From Patiriisocius marinus (GTDB lineage: Bacteria > Bacteroidota > Bacteroidia > Flavobacteriales > Flavobacteriaceae), in assembly GCF_008974325.1 (NCBI RefSeq), contig NZ_BKCG01000001.1, forward strand, positions 496,001-560,000: DNA of 64,000 nucleotides. The letters run 5' to 3'. The translations under genes and the position numbers were made by a program. Each line of letters starts with the position of its first letter. The first letter of the stretch is position 1. Shown one piece after another: positions 17,529 through 26,629 of this stretch. The notes under the pieces were generated by a model. That model made no database searches and was not told the origin of the DNA. It saw nothing but the letters and a program-made list of their open reading frames with translations.

Positions 17529-20165
17529 TTACTCCGCAAATATTTTTTCTCCATTAGCCTCTTGTTCTTTAAATTTTTGAACAAGTTCTAATGCATCTGG
17601 CACAACATCACTACATAGAATAATTAACGAACCATTTTTAGCTGTATTTACTGCATGAGTTATAGCCTCTTTTTCACTAGGAATAATTGTAGTTTTCATT
17701 TTCGGGTTGGCCATTTTAATACCATCATCTAGCATTTTAATGAGTTCCTCTTCGGTTTTACCTCGTAAACGTTTGTCTTGTCTAATAATAATTTCGTCTG
17801 CCATCTCAGCAGCTATACTACCTATCATATTATTATCCTCCTCTCTTCGATCACCTATTCCTGCAATAATGCAAACTTTATGAGTCGCATCTAACTTATC
17901 TGAGAATTGTTTTAGCGCTTTCATTCCCGCAGGATTATGCGCATAATCTAGTAAAATACTGAAATTTTCAAACTTGAAGAGATTTAGCCTCCCTGGAGTT
18001 TGGGCTGCACTTGGTATAAAAGTTTCAAGCGCCATTTTCATATCCTCAATACGAATACCATGAACTTGCGCTACTAAAACTGCAGCAAGCACATTCTGTA
18101 TCATAAAATCTGCTTTTCCACCATACGTTAACGGAATGTGTTCCGCTTTCATAATTCGCATTTTCCATTCGCCTTTACAAATAGTAACATACCCATTTTC
18201 ATACACTGCTGTGATTCCACCTTTGCGTTGTAAAGCTTTTATATGTGTATTATTTTCATCCATTGAAAACAATGCAACATTACAATTTAAGTTTCTGCGC
18301 ATTTCGTAAACCAAATCATCATCTGCATTTAAAACTGCTGTTCCGTCTGGTAGAACAGTTTCTGGAATTACAGCTTTAACTCTAGCTAATTGTTCAATGG
18401 TATGAATTCCCTTTAAACCTAAGTGATCTGCAGCAACATTTGTCACAACAGCAACATCGCAATTTTTGAAACCTAATCCTGCACGTAACAATCCTCCACG
18501 AGCACATTCTAATACTGCAAAATTTACTGTAGGATCTTTAAGTACAAACTCAGCACTTGCAGGTCCTGTACAATCGCCTGTCATTAATAATCTATTTTGG
18601 ATATAAACACCATCACTAGTTGTATACCCTACTCTATAACCCTTCATTTTTGCCATATGGGCAATCAACCTACTTGTAGTTGTTTTACCATTTGTTCCTG
18701 TAATTGCAGTAATAGGAATACGTCCCGTATCTCCTTGCTTAGGAAACAATTTATCAATAACTGGTGCTGCTACATTACGAGGTAACCCCGTTGTTGGCGC
18801 TAAGTGCATTCTAAATCCTGGCCCCGCATTTACCTCTAAAACGGCACCGCCAGTTTCAGAAAGGGGCTGGCTAATATCGCTGGTCATAATATCAATACCA
18901 CAAATATCGAGGTCGATAATTTTACTAATTCGCTCTGCCATACTCACATTTGCAGGATGAATAATATCCGTAATATCTTCAGCTGTACCACCAGTACTTA
19001 AGTTTGCTGTGTCTTTTAAAATTAATTGTTCTCCTTTTTCTAAAACAGTTTCTAACGTTTTTCCAGCGTCTTTAATAATAGTTTTTGTAAGGTCGTTAAT
19101 AGTTATTTGGGTGAGTACTTTTTCATGTCCATAACCTCTTCGCGGGTCGCTATTAACTTCTTTTATTAGTTCTTCAACAGTTTGTTTTCCATCACCAATT
19201 ACGTGAGCGGGAGTTCTTTTAGCTCCTGCAACTAAAACGTTATTAATAACTAAAAGTCTATAATCTTCTCCTGTAATAAATTTCTCTACAATTACTCTTC
19301 TGCTTACTTCTTTTGCGGCGTTAAAAGCTACAACAGCATCTTCATAATTTTGAATATCTACTGTAATACCCCTCCCGTGATTTCCATCTATAGGTTTAAT
19401 TACTAGTGGGTAACCTACATAACGACAAGCTTCTTCAAGGCTGCTTTCGCGACTAATAATATCGCCTCTTGGCACATCAATTTCAGCTTGCTCAAGTAAA
19501 TACTTTGTATCTTCTTTATCACAAGCTAACTCAACCCCAATACTAGAAGTTTCAGAAGTTACAGTAGCTTGTATTCTTTTTTGGTTTGCACCATACCCTA
19601 GTTGGCATAATGAATATTGATTTAACCTAATCCATGGGATTCCTCTGCTAGCTGCTTCTTCAACAATACTACCTGTACTAGGTCCTAATCTTGAAGATTC
19701 ACGAAGTTCGCGCATACGTTGTATGTCTGGTTCAAGGTCATATTCTTCATTAGCAATTAATGCTTCACAAATGGCAACTGCAGCTTCAGCAGCATATCGC
19801 CCTACGCTTTCTTCCATATAAGAAAACACAACATTATATACCCCATGTTCTCCATAATCTCTTGTTCTACCAAACCCTGTATCCATTCCTGCAAGAGTTT
19901 GAATTTCCAAGGCAATATGTTCAATAATGTGACCCATCCAAGTACCTTCAACTACACGTTCAAAAAAACCTCCGGGAGTTCCTACACTACAACGATGACT
20001 ATACATTGTTGGGAACATTTTCTGTAATCGATCTGAAAAACCAGGAATTTTATCTGAAGGAAATTCTTCCATCTTCTCTAAGTCAAGTACCATTACAATT
20101 AACTTATGTCTTCGAACGGACCAATAATTAGGGCCTCGCATGGCGTTTATTTCGCGTATTTTCAT
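17529..20165 (-). CDS. cphA: Cyanophycin synthetase
   Basis: The protein has 878 residues, the usual length of CphA1. It has an N-terminal domain (1-160), an ATP-grasp domain (about 215-480, with VIKPIDGNHGRG and EVNAGPGFRM) that adds Asp to the backbone, and a Mur-ligase-like domain with P-loop GTNGKTTT at 490-497 and LDYAHNPAG that adds Arg side chains. It polymerises Asp and Arg into multi-L-arginyl-poly-L-aspartate using ATP. It is divergent from cyanophycinase (175-base gap). It is complete, with no missing motif. A product with Lys or other amino acids cannot be excluded from sequence. Confidence 0.95.
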   Translation of the reverse strand: MKIREINAMRGPNYWSVRRHKLIVMVLDLEKMEEFPSDKIPGFSDRLQKMFPTMYSHRCSVGTPGGFFERVVEGTWMGHIIEHIALEIQTLAGMDTGFGRTRDYGEHGVYNVVFSYMEESVGRYAAEAAVAICEALIANEEYDLEPDIQRMRELRESSRLGPSTGSIVEEAASRGIPWIRLNQYSLCQLGYGANQKRIQATVTSETSSIGVELACDKEDTKYLLEQAEIDVPRGDIISRESSLEEACRYVGYPLVIKPIDGNHGRGITVDIQNYEDAVVAFNAAKEVSRRVIVEKFITGEDYRLLVINNVLVAGAKRTPAHVIGDGKQTVEELIKEVNSDPRRGYGHEKVLTQITINDLTKTIIKDAGKTLETVLEKGEQLILKDTANLSTGGTAEDITDIIHPANVSMAERISKIIDLDICGIDIMTSDISQPLSETGGAVLEVNAGPGFRMHLAPTTGLPRNVAAPVIDKLFPKQGDTGRIPITAITGTNGKTTTSRLIAHMAKMKGYRVGYTTSDGVYIQNRLLMTGDCTGPASAEFVLKDPTVNFAVLECARGGLLRAGLGFKNCDVAVVTNVAADHLGLKGIHTIEQLARVKAVIPETVLPDGTAVLNADDDLVYEMRRNLNCNVALFSMDENNTHIKALQRKGGITAVYENGYVTICKGEWKMRIMKAEHIPLTYGGKADFMIQNVLAAVLVAQVHGIRIEDMKMALETFIPSAAQTPGRLNLFKFENFSILLDYAHNPAGMKALKQFSDKLDATHKVCIIAGIGDRREEDNNMIGSIAAEMADEIIIRQDKRLRGKTEEELIKMLDDGIKMANPKMKTTIIPSEKEAITHAVNTAKNGSLIILCSDVVPDALELVQKFKEQEANGEKIFAE

Positions 20166-20304
20166 ATTGGATTTGTTATGTTAATTTATACGTTTATTTA
20201 TTGAGCATTAGCAGGCAATATCCTTCACATTAAGCATTGTAAAATAAATCGTTAGTCGCTTTTGAACAATCCTTAAATATATCACTTTCCTATATTAAAT
20301 GGTG

Positions 20305-20312
20305 TATTTTTG
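20305..20312 (+). promoter_or_regulatory. -7 promoter element of cyanophycinase
   Basis: TATTTTTG fits TAnnTTTG and lies 28 bases before the cphB ATG. The upstream -33 position is weak (TTTC, 20286-20289). Confidence 0.45.
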
Positions 20313-20340
20313 CAGACTAATAACATTTCAGAATTAAAAA

Positions 20341-21201
20341 ATGAGCCCAAAAGGAATCTTAATACCTATAGGAGGTAACGAAGACAAAGGAGTAGAAACT
20401 AGCGAAATGTATACGCAGGAATTTATTGAAGAAGGAATATTATCTAGAGTAGTGAAAGAAGCTGGTGGCATTGACGCTGAGATACTTATTATCCCAACTG
20501 CATCAAGTATTCCAGAAGAAGTAGGTGAAAACTATTTAGAAGCTTTTGGCAAGCTAGGTTGTACTAATCTATTTGTAATGGATATTAGAAATCGTGAAGA
20601 TTCTGATAAGGAGGAATATATAAAAAGAATGAAATCTGCTAAATGTGTTATGTTTTCTGGCGGAGATCAATCAAAAATTACAAAAAAAATAGGTGATACA
20701 AAGTTGCACGATATTATGCTGAAACGTTACAAAAATGAACCTTTTGTAATTGCAGGAACAAGTGCAGGTGCTATGTGTATGAGTCGTGAAATGATTACTG
20801 GCGGAAGTAGCCAAGAAAGTTTTATTAAAGGTGCTGTTGGCATGGATAAAGGAATGAGCTTTATTCCTCAACTTATAATTGACAGTCATTTTATACGTCG
20901 TGGGCGTTTTGGTAGAATGGCTGAGGCAGTAGCTAGATTCCCAATGCTAATAGGTGTTGGTCTTGCTGAAGACACTGGACTTATTATTAAAAATGGAAAA
21001 TTTGAAGTAATAGGCTCAGGGATGGTTATACTTTTTAATGCACGAAAAGCTAGACATAATAATCACGCACTTTTAAAAGAAGGTACTGCTATGTCATTAG
21101 TGAACTTAAAAACTCACATCTTAGCTAGTGGTGATCGTTTTAATATTAAAAAGAAAAAAGTAAAGGTTAGCCCACTAAAAGTAGTTGTTGACCATGATTA
21201 A
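20341..21201 (+). CDS. cphB: Cyanophycinase
   Basis: The 286-residue serine hydrolase belongs to peptidase family S51. The nucleophile is Ser141 in GTSAGA, preceded by MFSGGDQ (104-110), which forms the family oxyanion and substrate pocket. It cleaves cyanophycin to the dipeptide beta-Asp-Arg. No signal peptide is present, so it acts on the polymer inside the cell. It is divergent from cphA and convergent with the isoaspartyl peptidase gene, so synthesis, first cleavage and final cleavage sit side by side. Confidence 0.95.
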   Translation: MSPKGILIPIGGNEDKGVETSEMYTQEFIEEGILSRVVKEAGGIDAEILIIPTASSIPEEVGENYLEAFGKLGCTNLFVMDIRNREDSDKEEYIKRMKSAKCVMFSGGDQSKITKKIGDTKLHDIMLKRYKNEPFVIAGTSAGAMCMSREMITGGSSQESFIKGAVGMDKGMSFIPQLIIDSHFIRRGRFGRMAEAVARFPMLIGVGLAEDTGLIIKNGKFEVIGSGMVILFNARKARHNNHALLKEGTAMSLVNLKTHILASGDRFNIKKKKVKVSPLKVVVDHD

Positions 21202-21219
21202 TAAATTATGCTATAAAAC

Positions 21220-21264
21220 ATATTACATTAAAAGAGCGCTATATGCGCTCTTTTAATGTAATAT
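21220..21264. terminator. Long bidirectional terminator
   Basis: A perfect 20-base inverted repeat (21220-21239 with 21245-21264) around a TATAT loop, with A-run and T-run symmetry, sits between the convergent cyanophycinase and isoaspartyl peptidase genes. Confidence 0.93.
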
Positions 21265-21274
21265 CAATTAGAAA

Positions 21275-22210
21275 CTATGCTTCTTTATAAATAGAAACTG
21301 AGGTATCACCATTAGATTTTTTGAACGCTCGGTACATTCCTTCAGTATTAAAAGGCATCGTAATATTTCCTTTTGTATCAACAGCTATCAAACCTCCGTC
21401 ACCACCTATTTTAAGCACTCTATTTTGAATAACTTCCTTAGCCGCTTCTTCTAATGAGAGTCCTTTGTATTCCATTAAACAACTTACATCATAAGCAACT
21501 ACTCCACGAATAAAAAACTCACCACTACCGGTACAACTTACTGCACAGGTTTCGTTATTTGCGTATGTTCCTGCACCAATCATTGGGCTATCACCCACTC
21601 TACCCCATTTTTTATTTGTCATTCCACCTGTAGATGTCGCAGCAGCAATATTACCTTGCATATCTAAGGCAACTGCTCCAACGGTTCCAAACTTACTGTC
21701 TTTTTTTACAGAATGATCTAACTGAAATTTATCACTTCCTTTTATGTTTTGCCACTGTTGATAGCGAACTTCATCATAAAAATAATCTGCGTCTTTAACC
21801 TCATATCCATTTTTTGCCGCAAACTCCATTGCTCCATCACCTGCAAGAAACACATGATCACTTTTTTCCATAATATCGCGCGATAATGAAATTGGGTTTT
21901 TAATACCTGTAATCAAAGATACTGCTCCAGCTTCCAAATTTTTTCCGTCCATTATAGCGGCATCCATTTCGTGAGTTCCCGTATGTGTAAAAACAGCCCC
22001 CTTGCCAGCATTAAACAAAGGAGAATCTTCTAGTACCACAACAGCTGCCTCTACAGCATCAAGCGCAGTTCCGCTTTCTTCAAGCACCTTAGAACCTGCG
22101 TCTAAGGCAGCTTGTAAAGCGTTTTTATATTTAATTTCAAGAGCTTCTGTCATCAACCCTTTTACAAGTGTTCCTGCACCTCCGTGAATGGCAATAGAAT
22201 AGTTTTTCAT
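21275..22210 (-). CDS. iaaA: Isoaspartyl peptidase / plant-type L-asparaginase
   Basis: This is an N-terminal nucleophile hydrolase, 311 residues from ATG at 22210. An upstream in-frame start at 22252 is less likely because MKNYSIAIHGGAG is the family N-terminus. The precursor is cut before Thr176 in KFGTVGAV, which becomes the catalytic nucleophile; GAGTYA and TGSGEFFIR supply the pocket. It splits beta-aspartyl dipeptides, including the beta-Asp-Arg released by cyanophycinase, into free amino acids. No signal peptide is seen. The position next to cphB strongly suggests the cyanophycin dipeptide as its main substrate. Confidence 0.92.
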   Translation of the reverse strand: MKNYSIAIHGGAGTLVKGLMTEALEIKYKNALQAALDAGSKVLEESGTALDAVEAAVVVLEDSPLFNAGKGAVFTHTGTHEMDAAIMDGKNLEAGAVSLITGIKNPISLSRDIMEKSDHVFLAGDGAMEFAAKNGYEVKDADYFYDEVRYQQWQNIKGSDKFQLDHSVKKDSKFGTVGAVALDMQGNIAAATSTGGMTNKKWGRVGDSPMIGAGTYANNETCAVSCTGSGEFFIRGVVAYDVSCLMEYKGLSLEEAAKEVIQNRVLKIGGDGGLIAVDTKGNITMPFNTEGMYRAFKKSNGDTSVSIYKEA

Positions 22211-22212
22211 AA

Positions 22213-22234
22213 TTAAAATTTCAGAAGTGAAAAT
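22213..22234. repeat. Small hairpin motif ATTTCA-GAAG-TGAAAT, copy 1
   Basis: The core ATTTCA-GAAG-TGAAAA forms a 5-6 bp stem with a GAAG loop. It lies 8 bases upstream of the isoaspartyl peptidase start. A 20-base stretch (22213-22232) is identical to 37457-37476. Confidence 0.55.
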
Positions 22235-22393
22235 TACGGATTGTAAACACAATATGAAAAGAATACCTTTTTTAAAACACGCTTATTTTTAAATATAATG
22301 CCCCACTATTAATAGTAAATCATTTTGTTAGTATCTCCTTTGATGATTGTTGGTAGGTGCTTTTGGTTTTTTCTATTTTTGAATTAATTAGAA

Positions 22394-22470
22394 ATCTCCG
22401 TTCGAGTGCAGTCGAAAACAATACGTTTAGGAAATTTCACAAACCTCTCGGCTGTACTCGAGACGACACC
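22394..22470. repeat. Short inverted repeat pair upstream of polA
   Basis: The segment around 22400-22418 (core TTCGAGTGCAGTCGAA, itself nearly palindromic) is matched in reverse by 22445-22466 (core CTCGGCTGTACTCGAG) with a few changes. The two arms could form one long imperfect hairpin or two small ones. It is richer in GC than its surroundings and resembles the short palindromes scattered between genes in many flavobacteria. It falls inside an in-frame extension of polA that I consider non-coding. Confidence 0.55.
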
Positions 22471-22477
22471 TCAAAAA

Positions 22478-25330
22478 ATGTCTGACCAAAAAAAACGCCT
22501 CTTTCTCGTTGACGCATACGCCCTTATTTTTAGAGGATATTATGCCCTAATAAAAAATCCAAGAATAAACTCTAAAGGGATGGATACAAGTGCCATTATG
22601 GGTTTTATGAATTCTTTTTTAGATGTAATTAAAAAAGAACGTCCAGATCATTTAGCAGTGTGTTTTGACAAAGGTGGAAGCGCAAATAGAGTTGAAATGT
22701 TTGAAGAATACAAAGCAAACCGTGACGAAACTCCAGACGGAATTAAAATTGCAATTCCGTATATCTATAAAATACTAGAAGCCATGCACATTCCTATTAT
22801 GGTAAAGGAAGGTTTTGAAGCTGATGATGTAATTGGAACACTTTCTAAACAAGCTGAAAAAGCTGGCTACACTACTTTTATGGTAACCCCAGATAAGGAT
22901 TTCGCGCAATTAGTTTCAGAAAATATATTTATGTACCGCCCAGTTTTTGGTGGTGGTTATGAAACTTGGGGGATTCCTGAAGTACTAAAAAAGTTTGAAG
23001 TAGAAAACCCACTTCAAGTTATTGATTATTTAGGGATGATGGGAGATGCTAGTGATAACATTCCTGGACTTCCTGGCGTTGGTGATAAAACCGCAAAAAA
23101 ATTCATTAAGCAGTTTGGTTCAATGGAAGGACTTCTTGAAAACACAGAGCAGCTTAAGGGAAAAATGAAGGAGAAAGTTGAAGCAAATGCTGAACTAGGT
23201 TTGCTTAGTAAAAAACTTGCAACTATCATGCTAGACGTTCCTGTGGAATTCCACGAGAAGGATTTCGAAATGAGCGAACCAGACGTAACTGCCGTAACTG
23301 AAATATTTGAAGAGCTTGAGTTTAGACGTCTTACAACTAATTTTACGAATGCATTTTCTGTAGAAGCGATGGCTTCAAAAGGAACAAACCACGAAGAAAC
23401 GACTCCTAAAAAAACAATTCAAAAAGCTGCACCAACCACTAATGCCGGTGAAGGGCAATTTAGCCTCTTTGGTGGAGATAGCCAACCTAGTACTGCAACC
23501 GAAGTTTTTAGCAGCAGAAAAACTATAAAAGATACTGAGCATTTTTATCAGTTAGTACAATCAGGGATGGGGACTAAATTGTTTATTGGTAACCTAATGA
23601 AACAGCCTAGTGTGTGTTTTGACACGGAAACCACAGGCTTAAACCCGTTAACAGCAGAACTCGTTGGGATAGCTTTTTCTTGGGAAGCCGGAAAAGGTTT
23701 TTATGTGGCATTTCCGGAGGAAAAGGAAGCTGCACAAGAATTAATTGAGCAACTAAGACCTTTCTTTGAGTCAACAGAAATTGAAAAAATAGGGCAGAAT
23801 TTAAAATACGATATTAAAGTACTTCGGAAATATGACATTTCCGTAAAAGGGCAGTTATTTGACACTATGTTAGCGCATTACCTCATCAATCCAGATATGC
23901 GTCATAATATGGATGTTTTAGCCGAAACGTACTTGAATTATACACCCGTTTCAATTACCGAATTAATTGGGAAAAAAGGGAAAAATCAAAAATCAATGCG
24001 CGATGTTCCTGTTGAAGAACAAACGGAATATGCTGTGGAAGATGCCGATATCACACTACAATTAAAAGAACATTTCAGCAAAGAATTAATAGAAGCTGAC
24101 AACCAAAAGCTTTTTACTGACATTGAAGTACCTCTTGTTCGAGTACTAGCTGACATGGAAGCAGAAGGAATCAACCTTGACAAGGACTTTTTAAACTCAT
24201 TATCTGGCGATCTTGATAGTGACATTCTAACATTAGAAAAAAATATTTACGAAGAAGCGGGCGAAGAATTTAACATCGCTTCTCCAAAACAATTAGGTGA
24301 AATTCTCTTCGGAAAAATGAAACTTGTAGAGAAACCTAAAAAGACAAAAACAGGGCAGTATTCTACAGCTGAAGATGTATTGAGCTACTTAGCAAAAGAT
24401 CACAAAATAATTGCCGACGTGTTAGAATATCGCGGTCTTGCTAAATTGAAATCTACTTATGTCGATGCATTGCCATTACAAGTAGAAGAAGCAACGCAAC
24501 GCGTTCATACTGATTATATGCAAACAGTTGCCGCCACAGGACGTTTAAGCAGTAATAATCCAAACTTACAGAACATCCCAATTAGAACAGAACGAGGTCG
24601 CCAGGTGCGTAAAGCGTTTATTCCTCGTGATGAAAACTACGTGCTCTTAGCGGCAGATTATTCGCAAATAGAATTACGAATTATTGCAGCATTAAGCCAG
24701 GAAGAAACAATGATGGAAGCTTTTAAAAATGGAGAAGATATTCACGCATCTACTGCAAGCAAAGTTTTTGATGTGCCATTAGCCGAAGTTACTCGCGAAC
24801 AACGTAGTAATGCAAAAACAGTGAATTTCGGAATTATCTACGGTGTATCGGCATTTGGATTAAGCAATCAAACCGATTTATCTAGAGGTGAAGCTAAAGA
24901 ACTAATTGACGCTTATTACGAGACATATCCAAAACTTAAACATTATATGAGTGAGCAAGTAAATTTTGCTCGCGAACATGGGTATGTAGAAACTATTATG
25001 GGGCGTCGTCGTTACTTAAACGCAATTAATGGAAGCAATGCTATTGTTAGAGGTGCTGCAGAACGTAACGCGGTGAACGCACCTATTCAAGGAAGCGCTG
25101 CTGATATTATTAAAATTGCAATGATCAACATTCATCGTAAACTTGAAGATGGACATTATAAAACAAAAATGCTCCTTCAAGTTCATGATGAACTTGTTTT
25201 TGATGTTTACAAACCTGAATTAGAGGAGATGAAAACACTTATAAAGTACGAAATGGAAAATGCGTATTTAATGGATGTACCATTAGATGTTGAAGTTGGC
25301 GTTGGTCAAAATTGGCTAGAAGCTCATTAA
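22478..25330 (+). CDS. polA: DNA polymerase I
   Basis: The protein has 950 residues from ATG at 22478. A GTG at 22406 would add 24 residues encoded by the repeat and is rejected. Domains in order: 5'-nuclease (about 5-300, VDAYALIFRGYYA and YLGMMGDASDNIPG), 3'-5' exonuclease (about 370-560) with the intact FDTETTG site, so proofreading is likely, and polymerase (about 600-950) with DYSQIELR and QVHDELVFD. It fills gaps in repair and removes primers. It appears monocistronic; no regulation is evident beyond the upstream inverted repeat. Confidence 0.97.
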   Translation: MSDQKKRLFLVDAYALIFRGYYALIKNPRINSKGMDTSAIMGFMNSFLDVIKKERPDHLAVCFDKGGSANRVEMFEEYKANRDETPDGIKIAIPYIYKILEAMHIPIMVKEGFEADDVIGTLSKQAEKAGYTTFMVTPDKDFAQLVSENIFMYRPVFGGGYETWGIPEVLKKFEVENPLQVIDYLGMMGDASDNIPGLPGVGDKTAKKFIKQFGSMEGLLENTEQLKGKMKEKVEANAELGLLSKKLATIMLDVPVEFHEKDFEMSEPDVTAVTEIFEELEFRRLTTNFTNAFSVEAMASKGTNHEETTPKKTIQKAAPTTNAGEGQFSLFGGDSQPSTATEVFSSRKTIKDTEHFYQLVQSGMGTKLFIGNLMKQPSVCFDTETTGLNPLTAELVGIAFSWEAGKGFYVAFPEEKEAAQELIEQLRPFFESTEIEKIGQNLKYDIKVLRKYDISVKGQLFDTMLAHYLINPDMRHNMDVLAETYLNYTPVSITELIGKKGKNQKSMRDVPVEEQTEYAVEDADITLQLKEHFSKELIEADNQKLFTDIEVPLVRVLADMEAEGINLDKDFLNSLSGDLDSDILTLEKNIYEEAGEEFNIASPKQLGEILFGKMKLVEKPKKTKTGQYSTAEDVLSYLAKDHKIIADVLEYRGLAKLKSTYVDALPLQVEEATQRVHTDYMQTVAATGRLSSNNPNLQNIPIRTERGRQVRKAFIPRDENYVLLAADYSQIELRIIAALSQEETMMEAFKNGEDIHASTASKVFDVPLAEVTREQRSNAKTVNFGIIYGVSAFGLSNQTDLSRGEAKELIDAYYETYPKLKHYMSEQVNFAREHGYVETIMGRRRYLNAINGSNAIVRGAAERNAVNAPIQGSAADIIKIAMINIHRKLEDGHYKTKMLLQVHDELVFDVYKPELEEMKTLIKYEMENAYLMDVPLDVEVGVGQNWLEAH

Positions 25331-25423
25331 AACTAAGGTGCTTTTTTTTAAAGTTTTCGCATATAGTTCTACCAAGTTTAAATTGTGTACAGCTAATAAT
25401 TATAGTTCCATTATATTAAAATT

Positions 25424-26518
25424 ATGAAAAAAATATACTTAGTAATATTTCTGCTTTTTGCAACTTCATATACATCAGGAAATATGTTTGCGCAATGCGA
25501 AGATATCACAGTTGCGAGTTTAACAAACCCAGGTCCATTTGATGTTGCAACATTAACTGAAGCCGATGGTTTAAGAAATGGCCCTGATTATTTAGACGCC
25601 ACTGTATATTACCCTGCAAATGCGACACCACCTTATGCAAGTATTGCTATTGTTCCAGGATTTAATTCGTTTCCAGACAGTGTTGAAGAGTGGGGGCCAT
25701 TTTATGCATCGCATGGTATTGTTACTATAATAATAGGAACCAACTCAATATTCGACTTACCTGAAGCAAGAGCTGAAGCATTACTAGATGCCTTAGAAAC
25801 ATTACGTCAAGAAAACACAAGAGCCACTTCTCCACTTGAAGGGAATCTAGATGAGACAAAGTTTGCTGTAAGTGGATGGTCCATGGGCGGCGGTGGTGCA
25901 CAACGCGCTGCTGTACTTGACAACTCAATTAAAGGTGTTGTAGCTTTATGTCCTTGGTTACCTAATGCATCATTAAACCACGATATTCCGGTTTTAATTT
26001 TAAGTGGTCAAAATGATCCTGTTGCGCCACCATCACAACACGCGAATTTACATTATGCTGCTACTCCAGAGTCTACAAACAAACTACTTTTTGAAATAGA
26101 GAATGGAAATCACTCTGTTGCAAACACTCCCAATGGCGGAAATGGTGCAGCAGGAAATCTTGCTCTTTCTTGGATTAAGTTATATGTAGAAGAAAATGAT
26201 TGTTATTGTCCACTTTTAAATGACGAACTTTTAGTAAATCCGCCTGCTGCTTCAAGTGTACTTTCAAGTTTTGAATGTGAGTTATTAACTATTTCAGAAA
26301 ATGAAATTAACTATACTATTTTCCCAAACCCTACTCAAGGACTACTAAATGTTGATTTACAAAATGATGTTCATTTTGAAGTCTATTCAACGCGAGGACA
26401 ACTTTTAGTAGATGGAGAATTAACTGATAATAAAAAGCAGATTGATTTATCAGAATTGACAAAAGGAATCTATTTAGTTCGCTTAAACAATAGTGTAGTT
26501 AGAGTAATTAAAGAATAA
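25424..26518 (+). CDS. Secreted PET-hydrolase-like esterase with T9SS sorting domain
   Basis: The 364-residue protein has a signal peptide (1-23), an alpha/beta-hydrolase domain (about 25-262) and a C-terminal type A T9SS sorting domain (about 297-364, FPNPTQGLLNV to GIYLVRL). The nucleophile elbow is GWSMGGGG with Ser153; Asp198 (SGQNDPVAPP) and His230 (NGNHSVAN) complete the triad, and Trp178 (CPWLP) and Phe80 (PGFNS) line the site. This is the layout of cutinase/PETase enzymes, with Phe in place of the usual Tyr at the oxyanion position, as in described Bacteroidota PET hydrolases. A Cys pair in the linker (260, 262) and Cys285 may form disulfides. Natural substrates are probably polyesters such as cutin-like or storage polymers. 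Confidence 0.88.
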   Translation: MKKIYLVIFLLFATSYTSGNMFAQCEDITVASLTNPGPFDVATLTEADGLRNGPDYLDATVYYPANATPPYASIAIVPGFNSFPDSVEEWGPFYASHGIVTIIIGTNSIFDLPEARAEALLDALETLRQENTRATSPLEGNLDETKFAVSGWSMGGGGAQRAAVLDNSIKGVVALCPWLPNASLNHDIPVLILSGQNDPVAPPSQHANLHYAATPESTNKLLFEIENGNHSVANTPNGGNGAAGNLALSWIKLYVEENDCYCPLLNDELLVNPPAASSVLSSFECELLTISENEINYTIFPNPTQGLLNVDLQNDVHFEVYSTRGQLLVDGELTDNKKQIDLSELTKGIYLVRLNNSVVRVIKE

Positions 26519-26575
26519 TTGTTAAAGCATTAGTATTTCAGAAGAAACTGTTATTACTTAAATCTTATAAAAATT

Positions 26576-26613
26576 AAAAAGCCCTTATCTCTAAATAAAA
26601 CAAGGGCTTTTTA
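26576..26613. terminator. Bidirectional terminator
   Basis: AAAAAGCCCTT (26576-26586) pairs with AAGGGCTTTTT (26602-26612). It lies between the convergent esterase and lipoprotein genes. Confidence 0.88.
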
Positions 26614-26629
26614 GTATTTAGATTAAATA

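Noticed and set aside
22211-22252. Longer start for the isoaspartyl peptidase
   Set aside because: MKNYSIAIHGGAG at 22210 is the normal family beginning, and the extension contains the hairpin motif.
22406-22477. In-frame GTG start adding 24 residues to DNA polymerase I
   Set aside because: The added codons come from the inverted repeat, and the family N-terminus begins at the ATG at 22478.
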